DNA of 47,643 nt, taken from assembly GCA_958430865.1 (NCBI GenBank), contig CAUDNR010003035.1, positions 20,236-67,878 of the forward strand, in the 5' to 3' direction. The notes under the pieces are model-generated. The model was not told the DNA's origin. It saw nothing but the letters and a program-made list of their open reading frames with translations, and made no database searches. Position 1 is the first letter of the stretch, and every line of letters starts with the position of its first letter. The stretch comes from Entrophospora sp. SA101. Taxonomy: Eukaryota; Glomeromycota; Glomeromycetes; Entrophosporales; Entrophosporaceae. A program made the position numbers and the translations under genes. Below are positions 21,969 to 31,620 of the stretch, piece by piece.

Positions 21969-24900
21969 GAAAATTCTTTAACAACGATGACAAGATTGTA
22001 AAATGTAAGTTTTACAAATTTTCAAATAAGGAAATAGTTATTAATAAAATGGAGAATGATCTCAGGGTTAAAGTTTATCCCAAATTACTAAATTTGGGTA
22101 ATGGTTTGCTAATTTTAGGTAACAAAATTGATGATCTTAACCACAAATCTCCCTTATATTTTTACACATTTATGAGAATTTTGAGGATTTTTATGTTTTT
22201 CTAGTTATATATTTATTAAAAAAGATTATTATTATCACAAAAATAGTGTCATTTTTTGACCCAATTCGTTCTGTAATCAATTCTTTTTTTTTTGTTTAAT
22301 AAAACACTTTTGTGGTCGGAAATTAAACAGTAGAGTTTAATTGACCACTTGGTTTTCACCTGCAGTTTAGGTTTCGCCAACTTCACCGCAAAATTAGGCC
22401 TAAACTATGGTTAGCTTCGGCCATCAACCACTAGTCTTGCATTTTTAATTATGTATTGTGTCACGAATTGTCTTGAATTACGTCTTGCGTCATGAATTGC
22501 CTTGAGTTACGTCTTGCATCCCTACATCTCTTGCATCATGAATTGTGTTTTGCGTCACGCATGACACAAAATTGCAGCTTTTAAACCACTATAACTGCTT
22601 CGCCTTTTATATTTAATTAATTATTATTATCTGAATTTATGTAAAATCACAAAATTTTCTTATTAATATTAACCCGAAATCAACCTGAACCCGACCCGTT
22701 AGGAGCTTTACTCTAAATTTTATTTGAGCAACTGAACTTGTTGTTTAAATGGGGTAGGGTTGTTTGTGTCTAAATTTAGGAAAAAACTAAAACAGCAACC
22801 CAGGTTGTAACCTCCCAAGTTAGTTTGATAGGCGTACCGAATTTTTTAAATTAGTAATAAATTTACTAATTAATTTTAAAAAATCTCTCCATTACATTTA
22901 AGGTTGCTTGCCGAAACTCCTCCAGAAATCAACCAGCAGGGTTTTGGCAGGTTATACATTAATTGTTTATTAGAGTTTCGGCAGAGTTTCGCATTTTGAG
23001 GTTTCGCCATTTCGGCATAGTTTCAACAGGATTTTTGATAAGATTTAATATAGTTTTGCAGTGGTTGCGGTAATTACTAAGGAGGTTTCGCCCACAACCT
23101 TAATTACATTGTTGTTTATGTTCTAAAGATTGCAAAAATAGAGTTTTTTATGGGCCAACAAATATTTCCAAAGTTATCAGGGTTTAAAGATTTGCAATTT
23201 TTTTTGATGTCCTTAGATGCGGCGCACCATAGTAAATATCTGCACACGAATAGTAACAACACACAATGCCAATACTAATTTAGTAATTATAATTGTAAAT
23301 CATTATCATAAACCGAACTTGAATCGTGTAACAAATTTTTTTTAATTTTTGGAAAATTTCTGCGATGATCAATATTAATCATTGTAGTTGTTGGGTTTAT
23401 TGTGTAAGGAATTGTTTATACTTTGAATAACCGGTTTAAATCCAACTATTACTATTACTATGACTATTATTGTCAAAAATAAATTGCGAAAAGTTGGGTT
23501 TAATTACCGTTATCATATATATTTCCATACTTGTAACAATTTATTTAACAAACAATTCTATTATAATTAGGTGTTTTAAGAATCCTCTTTAAATGGTAAA
23601 CTTGAAAAAAGGATTGATTGTATATGCAATTTATCTAATTATATTTGGAAACATGTCTCGATATTCTTGTTTTAATTTTAGTTATTATTTTGTAAATCAC
23701 CCCATCTTTGCATTCATTTTTTTATCAATGGATCAAAAAATTTATCATTTGTTCCTTTTCTTTTTTCAAAATATTTCAAATCCATATTTATATACTTTTT
23801 TTGATAAATAATAAATCTATCCTTTTGTTTATTTGTTTTAAAATAGATTTTATTAGATCAACAAATGGTACACTACAGCAAATGTCAGAGAATCAATTAT
23901 GCGAAAGCACACATAATAAGTATATATAGCTTGTAGCCTAGATCCTGTAGAATATGCATGCAAAATTTTCATGTTTTCTGATTTTTGCTATGTCATTATT
24001 ATTTATTTAAATTGAAATTTCGATTATTTTCAAAAAAGAAAAAGATATTAATATAGGAAATTAAAATAATTTATAGGGCCTAGTACGTAGTCAACCCCGT
24101 TATTCCAGGTTTAACAAATTTGGTGGATTTACTGTTTATTTGGTTTAACAGGGTTTTTCGGATTAACAGGTTGAATATGTAGTTGAATACTTTATTATGT
24201 TAATTCTAAAAATAAAAAAATCTGTTTTACTGCTTTAGAAATAAACAATAATTATTATTATCTGTTATGACCAAATAAATTTTGTATTTCCAATTAGACA
24301 TTTTAAAAAATAAACTGAGTTCCTACCTTTTGGTTACTGGTTGTTGCCAATGTGCGCCAAAATTCAATAACAATCAGATATGAGAAAATAATCACTATTC
24401 TTAAAATAGATAAAAATCTGCTAAAAATCAGGTATCTGATATTTCAGTGATTTTATTCCGAATTGTCCTGTGTTGGTCTACCTTAGAAAAAACACATCCT
24501 AATTACATGATGAGTCAATTTTTTATGCTAATGATGGAATGAAAATGTTTTGAGTACTCAAAAACAGCAACCTCTTCGCAAGGTTCATCTATTCATCCAA
24601 GTGATTTTTTATGCCTAAACCCATTAACGAGCTTTTATTTTTAAAAAGAAAAAATCCTTAATGTAGGATTGATTTGGCTAAATAAAAAATCGAATGCCTA
24701 AAAAATATAGTCCATGTCATCGTTTAGTATGACAAGTGAGAGTATAATAATAATGATATAATAATAAAGTTCAAAAGGCATGTGATTATTTCGTATCAGT
24801 AACGATTGAATTTGCCAGCTAGAAAATTTCACGTGATTAAATTAATATGAATTTCTGCGTGGTGCCAATTATGCGAAAGCATAATCCTTGATAGTCGTGT

Positions 24901-25121
24901 TAATTAATTGATCTACAAACACCATGCCACGTAAATAGAGAAGGTTCGGTTTCGAATTAATATTTTTTGAAGAAATAATAATAATGTCCAAATTATATTC
25001 AATATAAATAAAAACGCGGGTAATGGTATCGAATCATTTAGAATTATTAATGAGTAACAATACACAAACTTTTATTTTTGATCTACAAAAATTTTAATTG
25101 TGGCGGTGCCATTGCGGCGCA
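21969..25121. other. Long repeat-laden stretch without a gene
   Basis: 22440-22570 holds a degenerate direct repeat of the GCGTCATGAATTG type (four or five poor copies). 22350-23110 repeats short phrases such as GGTTTCGCC and GTTTCGGCA. 24090-24170 carries GTTTAAC/GTTTAACAGGG words like those in the element at 14303 and the stretch at 38885, suggesting a solo pogo-like end. The 16-mer CAATTATGCGAAAGCA occurs twice (near 23893 and 24864). ORFs at 23593-23929 are T-rich and without homology I can name. Confidence 0.45.
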
Positions 25122-25129
25122 GGGTTGGC

Positions 25130-25260
25130 GAATTGACTGGTCCTTGAGAACTGATGGTCCATTGCCATTAATAAAATACTAAATATGGTTAAATTGTTAC
25201 GTTAATGGACCCAATGGACTACCAATGGACCATCAATGGACCGCACACCTCCAGTCCCTG
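25130..25260. mobile_element. MITE F, hAT-like with CAGGG ends, 131 bp
   Basis: The element begins CAGGGTTGGCG (25130) and ends with the reverse complement of CAGGGACTGG (25260). CAGGG is the classical terminal motif of many hAT transposons. A perfect 8-bp duplication TTGCGGCG flanks it (25122-25129 and 25261-25268). Inner subterminal ACTGGTCC/GGACC words, including three copies of CAATGGAC, resemble transposase-binding repeats. Confidence 0.92.
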
Positions 25261-25268
25261 TTGCGGCG

Positions 25269-25876
25269 TATGTTTCTATTTTGATAAAATCAATAATTTT
25301 GTTTATCTCACAAGCGATTGTCGGTAACACGAATAAATAATCTTTCGCGTTATCTTTTACTATTATTGAAATATTTGGGAAAATCCTCTTATCAGATGGT
25401 AATGATGAATGATAAAAAAAAATGACGGAATTTTTGCATCTAGTTAGCTAGTTGATTAGTCATTAATATTAATATTAACAAATTGGACGAATTGATATTC
25501 ATGCATATTACTTGGTAAATTACGATTTTCTTGATTGATACACAAATAACTAATATGTAAGATACTCATTATTCGTCATTGACCCTCAAAATTTCATCAT
25601 CTTAATCATAAATAATACTCCTTTTAATATGGAAAATTAATTTACTGTATTATATAATAATATATTCTAATTTCAATTATGATCAATTGTTATCAGCTCG
25701 TGTGTGTGAGTAATAATATTTATTTATACATCTATTTATATCTGTACATATTTACCATACATTATATATATATATATCCACTAATAGTAAAATCTCTACC
25801 TACAAATGATAATGATCATACTTGACAAATATTGCTAAAATATTGCTAATAATAATATTGCATAACACCGGTATTA
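25269..25876. other. 3' flank of the first MATH-BTB gene
   Basis: A/T-rich with AT runs near 25764-25778. After the donor-like GGTAAG at the gene's 3' end, an AG at about 25810 could join a short alternative last exon of a dozen codons. No independent gene is seen. Confidence 0.45.
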
Positions 25877-27181
25877 TTACTTACCATTTCTTGTAGCAAG
25901 GAATTTTCCAAGAATTAATTCTTCGATCCAATCCATATTACCACACTCCATCACTTGTTTCATATTTTCTGTGTCTCGTATCTTTGTCCAATTATCTATT
26001 GCAAATTCTAAGCCTGCTGTTCGTAACCTGTTATCTTGAAACTCCCATCCTAACATTAATATCTGATCCCAATTCTCACTATTTATCAATCTAACCATTC
26101 TTTCTGCTGCCATCGTTTCAAGCTGTGGAATGCCCAACATGTCTGCTTTAGAAAAAATTTCTCTCAGCAGCTCAAACGTTAAGTCATCCTCAAGTTTATT
26201 TGTGTAAAGATGATGAACTATCGACCTGAACGTTTTATACGGCATATCTCTAATAGCAATCGTTTTCATGTGACCTTCCTTCCATTCTCCTCCCAATAAA
26301 TTCTCAAAATACGCTGATCTCGCAGCCAATATCACACGATGTGCCTTCATCACTGATCCACAATCAAACACAAACTCTATATCATAAAATTTTTCCACTT
26401 CAAAATACTTTTCAAATGGTCCCAGTGAAAGATCAAATATGTTCGCAATCGAACTTGTTCCCTCACCAGTTGGAAGATCATTGAATATTTGCACCCTGAC
26501 TAGTAAATCCATTTCCGGATATAAATTTTCATTTGTAATTGGGAACAAATCTTTTAATGCAATAATTCTTGCAAATCCATAATCTGAATTCGAACCATTA
26601 AATTCAAACTTTGTTTCTAATGTATGTCGACTAATCACTAGCAATGGATTTTGTTGTTGTTGTAGTTGTTGTTGTTGTTGTTGCAGTAAATGGTATGATT
26701 GCATCTGTTTATACTGAAATTGTTGCAATGACAACTGTTGTTGCTGCTGCGATTGTTGTGGATTATTATTGTTATTGGGATCAATGCGAAAAAGTGACAA
26801 TCTGAATTTTTTTTGTCTACATCCTATACCATTTACCTTCTCATATTGTGTATGAATAGCTTCAAGATAAAGCGACAAATGATCATTAGACTTTTTATCT
26901 ACCCCATTAGGAAACATTTTTAACCTCCATAAATAACAGGTATTATTATGATTATTGGTTTGTCCACATAAAATATTATTCTCATTAAATGCCATAGTTG
27001 TATTTGTTGTTGATACAATTGCTGTTGAAGGCGATGAAGATAACGAAGTTTTACCTGGTTGTCCTCTTGGAGACCAAAACCTCTCACTATAAAAAAATGT
27101 TTCATTTGGATGTCTTGCTGCTAATTCATTAAAACAGTTGATTCTCCAAGAAAATGAAAAAAAATTGTCAGTAGACGACAT
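25877..27181 (-). CDS. MATH-BTB domain protein (Cul3-adaptor type)
   Basis: Single-exon gene, 434 aa, ATG at 27179-27181. Residues 1-250 form a MATH/TRAF-like domain (FSWRINCF, SERFWSP, WRLKMFPNG, LSLYLE) that carries a long Gln-rich insert at about 143-178. Residues 256-365 are a BTB/POZ domain (FYDIEFVFDCGSVMKAHRVI, ARSAYFENLLGGEW, HHLYTN), followed by a short helical BACK-like region. MATH-BTB proteins of the SPOP type recruit substrates to Cul3 ubiquitin ligases; that role is inferred by family. The last codons read GGT AAG TAA, which also form a perfect splice donor, so the transcript may continue into a short alternative exon. A TATATAAA box lies about 80 bp upstream. A paralogue lies at 44491-45642 on the same strand. 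Confidence 0.9.
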   Translation of the reverse strand: MSSTDNFFSFSWRINCFNELAARHPNETFFYSERFWSPRGQPGKTSLSSSPSTAIVSTTNTTMAFNENNILCGQTNNHNNTCYLWRLKMFPNGVDKKSNDHLSLYLEAIHTQYEKVNGIGCRQKKFRLSLFRIDPNNNNNPQQSQQQQQLSLQQFQYKQMQSYHLLQQQQQQLQQQQNPLLVISRHTLETKFEFNGSNSDYGFARIIALKDLFPITNENLYPEMDLLVRVQIFNDLPTGEGTSSIANIFDLSLGPFEKYFEVEKFYDIEFVFDCGSVMKAHRVILAARSAYFENLLGGEWKEGHMKTIAIRDMPYKTFRSIVHHLYTNKLEDDLTFELLREIFSKADMLGIPQLETMAAERMVRLINSENWDQILMLGWEFQDNRLRTAGLEFAIDNWTKIRDTENMKQVMECGNMDWIEELILGKFLATRNGK

Positions 27182-27746
27182 TTTATTTATTTTAAAAAAG
27201 TTGATTGTTTTTTATTAATAAATTGAAAATTTTTTTTTTTGATTACGGGTTCTCTTTTTTTATATAGCAGTAAGGAGGAAAAAAATAGTTTAAAGAAAAA
27301 ACGAGTTTTTAAACACAACATATATATTTTTAATTTCAATTATGTCACGTGAGTTTTTAAAATGGTCTTTGTGGTCAATTCACACGTTTTACTTTTTGCG
27401 ATATGCATTATTATTATAAACAATAATAATGTTACCGAGATTAGAATTTAATATTAATATTAATTGGTCGGAATACCCTAATTCTGAATTTATTTATTAT
27501 TATTTATTTATTTTTACAATGGATAACAGTTGTATTCCGAATTTATTTACTTTATCCGTTTATCTATTCATTTTATATTATTTATTATTGTTATTATTTA
27601 TTTGTATAACATCGTAATTAGTTATTTAGTAGAAATTAACGTAGATTCGCATTTAAAAGACTATTACTATATTGCATTTTAAAAGTTATTCTGACGGAAT
27701 TAAATCGCAAATTCGTACGGATTCGTAATTAAATTGCCGAATAGTA
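27182..27746. other. Promoter side of the MATH-BTB gene
   Basis: Contains the TATA box described separately and a T-rich leader. An ORF at 27429-27617 is low-complexity (Tyr/Leu/Phe) and unconvincing. Confidence 0.5.
27259..27266 (-). promoter_or_regulatory. TATA box of the MATH-BTB gene
   Basis: On the minus strand TATATAAA sits about 78 bp before the ATG at 27181, a fitting distance for a fungal core promoter with a short leader. Confidence 0.45.
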
Positions 27747-27754
27747 ATTAGGGT

Positions 27755-28230
27755 TAGTGATGTTAGTCAGCTAAGGAATTTTAAACGACTTAGCCAGCCA
27801 AAAAAAATTTTCTCTTGACATTCCATTTTTATGTCTGAAATTTTAGTGCAGAATTCAATGGCATAAATATTTATTAGAATAACAAAAAAAAACATACATT
27901 CACTCAAAAAGCAAAATAAAACACATCATACCAGGATAAAAGTCACAGAGTTTCTATTTGTAATGCAAATGCTTATTTTAATTCAAATTATTCGTTTATT
28001 CGAATAAAACTTCAATGTAATTCGAATACTCAAATTTCTAACGAAAAAAACAAATAATTTGAACTATTAAAGACGAGATATTATAATAACAATAGGAATA
28101 ATAGTAATAATAATAACAGTAGCAGTAACTATAATACCAGCTAGCTTATTACCATCTGAAAAGGTTTTCATCAACTGGGATTTATTGAGTTCTTCGCCGG
28201 CTAAGGTTTTTCTATCGGCTAACATCACTA
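27755..28230. mobile_element. MITE H, hAT-like, 476 bp
   Basis: Ends TAGTGATGTTAG (27755) and its reverse complement CTAACATCACTA (28230) form a perfect 12-bp inverted repeat, extended with mismatches by TTAGCC(A/G)GC words. Flanking 8-mers ATTAGGGT (27747-27754) and ATTAGAGT (28231-28238) match at 7 of 8 positions. The interior has no transposase ORF; 28080-28130 is a run of AATAATAATA/AGTAGCAGTA repeats. The terminal TAGTG is shared with MITE E. Confidence 0.78.
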
Positions 28231-28238
28231 ATTAGAGT

Positions 28239-29400
28239 GCAACAAAATTGTTATCAAGTAATTTAATTGTAAATAAGAAACTTGAATTCAACATACTTGT
28301 AAAAGAACTTTGTAAGAAGTTTAATAACTTTGTGATAAGTTACTTAAAACTAATTTGTTAGTGATGGCTGATCCACATAATCATTAATTATTGTTATCAA
28401 TTATTACACTCTCCAAAATAATAATTGGTCTTAAAAAACAATTCCAATAAAAGAATTTTAGTATACCGTAATCATAAATCAAATTAGATGATTTCTTCTA
28501 CTCTTCTCCTTTCCTTTCATTATTCTTGGTAATATTTTGTTAATTTAATGAGGATCCAACACAATTGTAAACGAGATCGCCAGTTTTGAAATCAAAAATG
28601 CATTCTTTACATTCCTAAATCATGAGTTTCGAAATTAAATCTGATATTAGTATGGTATGTTAATTATAAATGTCAAAAATTTATTTTTCACAACCAATGT
28701 TGGTGATGTTACCTCTGTTAATGAACAACTTGAATTCTCAATTTTTTACTGCTTAATACGAGTGTGTTTATCATAAGAATGATGGCGGTGGCTATTGCCA
28801 GTCGTTGTCACTCTAGTTAAAATAATAAGAATCATATTAATATTTAATAAATGTGTTATATATTATATTAATAATGATTAGGTAAGTCATACCTTTTTAT
28901 ATACAAGAAATTTTTATATTTTTAAATTTACATTCATATATGAATGTAGTAATAATAAATTTGGTATAACTCAAAAGTGCATCACTCAGATAATAATATT
29001 AGAGCCATGCATAAATGAACGTTAAAAGAAGAATGTTTTTTTAAAAAAAAAACAGGAAAAACAAAAATAAAAAGTTTAAATAATGTGGGGATGATGGTGA
29101 AACTCTTCCCCTCTGAACATAAATTTAATTGCTTCTTTTGAAATTTTCATTAGTGGGGGTGTTCAGACATATAAATGCCCCTGCACTTCAAATTTTGAAT
29201 ATAATATAATAGATCCAATGTAATGTTCTATTGGTATTGAATCTAATAAATACACTTCTCAATATAGTGCCATTGATTCGGTATACTAACATCGTAGATG
29301 CTATGGATCCTAAATTCTGACACTAGTACGAAAAATGAAATAGTGCTTTATAAGCCTTTTATCACCATTATTTGAGTTATGATCATTGCAGAATTAAGGT
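28239..29400. other. Non-coding stretch
   Basis: No ORF of note. A palindromic ACATTCATATATGAATGT lies at about 28929-28946. The remainder is A/T-rich. Confidence 0.45.
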
Positions 29401-29653
29401 GGACGTTCACAACAGATTGTTACCATACATTAGGAATGGCTACCTAATTGGCAACTTTCATAAATTGTGGCCACGAAGTGCTTCCAGTGTCTTAATTCAT
29501 ATATTTACCACAGGCCCCGATCCACATCAGCAGGCTTTTCGGTTGGTATAGAGAAGGACGTTCACAACAGATCATCATCTGCCATACATTAGGGCTGGTT
29601 ACCTAATTGGCAAATTTCACAAGTTGTGGCCACGAAGAGCTTCCAGTTCTCTT
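29401..29653. repeat. Tandem duplication of a ~95-bp segment
   Basis: GGACGTTCACAACAGAT starts at 29401 and again at 29556, and each copy continues for about 95 bp through CATACATTAGG, CCTAATTGGCAA and GTGGCCACGAAG to CTTCCAGT. The copies are roughly 85% identical and are separated by about 60 bp. Neither strand of the unit is open throughout, so it is a non-coding duplication or the decayed part of an element. Confidence 0.75.
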
Positions 29654-29957
29654 TTACCAAATTCCTAGTGGCAGATAAGCAACAACTCAACGTGAGAAAA
29701 AATGTACCATCATCTTTCAAGATGATTTACATTGATTATTTTCCTTTAGTATGCTAAATAATTGTTTTGTTTAAAAGAAATATAAAAATGAATTTATTAT
29801 TATGAATTTATCATTATGCATTTTTTTATATTAATATTTTAAAAAAATAACAACATATATAACTTACTATTAATAATAATATTATTATTATTGACATTAC
29901 CACCACTGTCTATTGTTGTTGTTGTTATGATTATAATAATAGTGGTGGTAAATTTAT

Positions 29958-30116
29958 TCATACTGGAAAATAATCACTTCCACTAAGATTGGGAGTGGGA
30001 ATGAGGGTGGGAGCTGCTGTTGACAGTTGAAGTAGGAGCAGCTGTTGAGATGTTGAAGTAGGACTGGCAGCTGGAGCGGGAGAAAGAGTGCCAGTTGTTG
30101 ATGGGTGTCCGTTCAT
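29958..30116 (-). CDS. Small Ser/Thr/Pro-rich ORF, doubtful
   Basis: 52 codons from ATG at 30116 to TGA at 29958, reading MNGHPSTTGTLSPAPAASPT at the start and continuing with imperfect repeats of the motif SPTST/SQQLL. It is conspicuously less A/T-rich than its surroundings. No signal peptide or known domain. It may be a fragment of a low-complexity protein rather than a gene; there is no supporting splice structure. Confidence 0.2.
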   Translation of the reverse strand: MNGHPSTTGTLSPAPAASPTSTSQQLLLLQLSTAAPTLIPTPNLSGSDYFPV

Positions 30117-30290
30117 CTTGTTGTTACGTGGTTGTTTTGTTGCGTAATAAAAATTCGTGCAACACGTAAATTAATATAACGCTATCATAAATTTGATTGG
30201 TCGATCGACATAGATAAAAGATAAATCGAAATTCATTCATTATTAATCCTTTTCCTGGGTCATCAAAATTTTATTTCCGGCTTGTAAAGC

Positions 30291-30300
30291 ATATATAAAT
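30291..30300 (+). promoter_or_regulatory. TATA box before the ORF at 30360
   Basis: ATATATAAAT at 30291-30300 lies about 65 bp upstream of the ATG at 30360, in a locally less A/T-rich context, and looks like a core promoter. Confidence 0.4.
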
Positions 30301-30359
30301 AGAAAGCCTAAGCTAACACCAAAGTAATTTGAAAAATAACAAGGTAATTCGGAAGTTAG

Positions 30360-30602
30360 ATGAGAGGTGCTTCCAAGATTCCCGCATTCAAGGAAATAAA
30401 TATATTTATTAAACTAGTAACAACTCAACTAAAGACTAGTGCCGTAATCCAAAAAAGGAAAAAGTATGGTTGCAAAAGTGGTCGCAAGGGCAATTGTGAT
30501 CATTTTTTATATGCCGTAGATACAATTACTACCATCATCATAATTTACGGCACTAGTCTTTAAACTCAACCACAAAAAAAAACAACAGCAAGCATGTTGG
30601 AG
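30360..30602 (+). pseudogene. First exon of a hypothetical gene, split by MITE I
   Basis: From ATG at 30360 the frame reads MRGASKIPAFKEINIFIKLV and then enters MITE I at 30430, staying open through it until a TAA formed at its right end. Removing the element and one target copy (30430-30570) joins ...VTTQ to PQKKTTASMLE in frame, ending at a good GT donor (30603). The intact ancestor would thus have been a short first exon of about 34 codons behind a TATA box. Downstream exons are not identifiable; a small AG-bounded block near 30675-30700 has no useful frame. No family is recognised. Confidence 0.4.
30430..30562. mobile_element. MITE I, hAT-like, 133 bp, 8-bp target duplication
   Basis: Perfect 18-bp inverted ends TAAAGACTAGTGCCGTAA (30430-30447) with the reverse complement at 30545-30562, and a perfect 8-bp duplication AACTCAAC (30422-30429 and 30563-30570). 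Element plus one duplication equals 141 bp, a multiple of three. The first two-thirds is open in the host frame and encodes a basic stretch (QKRKKYGCKSGRKGN). Confidence 0.92.
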
Positions 30603-30973
30603 GTATGAATATTATTATGCCAATTATAATAATGTGTTAATAGTGTGTTTAATGAACAATTATCTTATTAACAGTGTAATATTTAAAATTCTTTATTAGG
30701 TAAAAATGATTAATGTTCAAATGCAAAGTTGGATGTAAGTTTTCAATATTCTATAAATATATTATTATTTACGAATAAAAATATTCAATTCAACATGAGA
30801 TATACTTTTTTTTTTCTTGGGTTATAAATATAGAAGTATTAGTGTTGCTATTAATAAATAGCAAAGGTTTTAAGCTAGGGTTTTGATGAATTAAATGTAT
30901 AAAGATACTTCCAATGAATTCATATGTCATCTTGAAATTATAATAAAATTAACCTTTCCGCCTTGTAGAAAAC

Positions 30974-31620
30974 CCATTTTTCATAATTTTTTAAAAGCAT
31001 TAAATCCGGATATCAACCACCTCCAAGAAAAGCTCTCGCTGGTCACTTACTTGATAGTGAAGTAAGCACAAATTGATAAAGGTCTTGAGCATGCAGAAAA
31101 TTTAACATTAGGTAATTAAATAAATAAATTATAATAGTTGTAAAAGTAATTTTACTAGCAATAAATTTTTTATCTTCTTAAACAATTGATGGATGAGTAT
31201 AATATTAATGGTGGTGGTCTTAAAACATATATCAAAACACTATGGACATCTGTATATGATTGTGTATCATCAATTATCAGATTAAAAAAAATGTCTAGAA
31301 GAGGTATTTTAAATTTTATACATTGTGTTTTTACCAATTACAACAAATGATAAATGATAATCAGAAGAAGAATACTTGCACTTATGAGCTAAAAAAAAAT
31401 ATGTTGATGCTGATAATACTCATAATATAGCCTCAACTAAAATTGATTGCTAGTGGAGAGCCACTTTCTCTTTTTTCAATATCATCAAATTTACAAGCAT
31501 TTGTGACAAACGTAACCATTATTTGGCTTCATATGATATTGCACCACCTCAATTAAGAAATTAACTCCAGAAATGTTAATGAAAGAAGGTCTTTATCATT
31601 GATAGTTATACACCCACAAA
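30974..31620 (+). pseudogene. Second hAT transposase relic
   Basis: Fragments in shifting frames match the same transposase type as at 21080: KPIFHNFLKALNP, then after a frameshift GYQPPPRKALAGHLLDSE (family: FLxALxPxYxPPSRxTLxxxLLD) ending at a GT donor; IDKGLEHAENLTL; and GGGLKTYIKTLWTSVYDCVSS followed by IIRLKK (family: GGGLKxYxKTRWxSxYExxxS). Frameshifts and stops make it non-functional. The catalytic DN-motif segment seen at 21080 is not visible here. Together the two relics show that autonomous hAT elements of this lineage once lived in the region. Confidence 0.72.

Noticed and set aside
23593..23929. Two overlapping hydrophobic ORFs
   Set aside because: Phe/Tyr/Ile-rich translation of T-rich sequence, no start context, no family.
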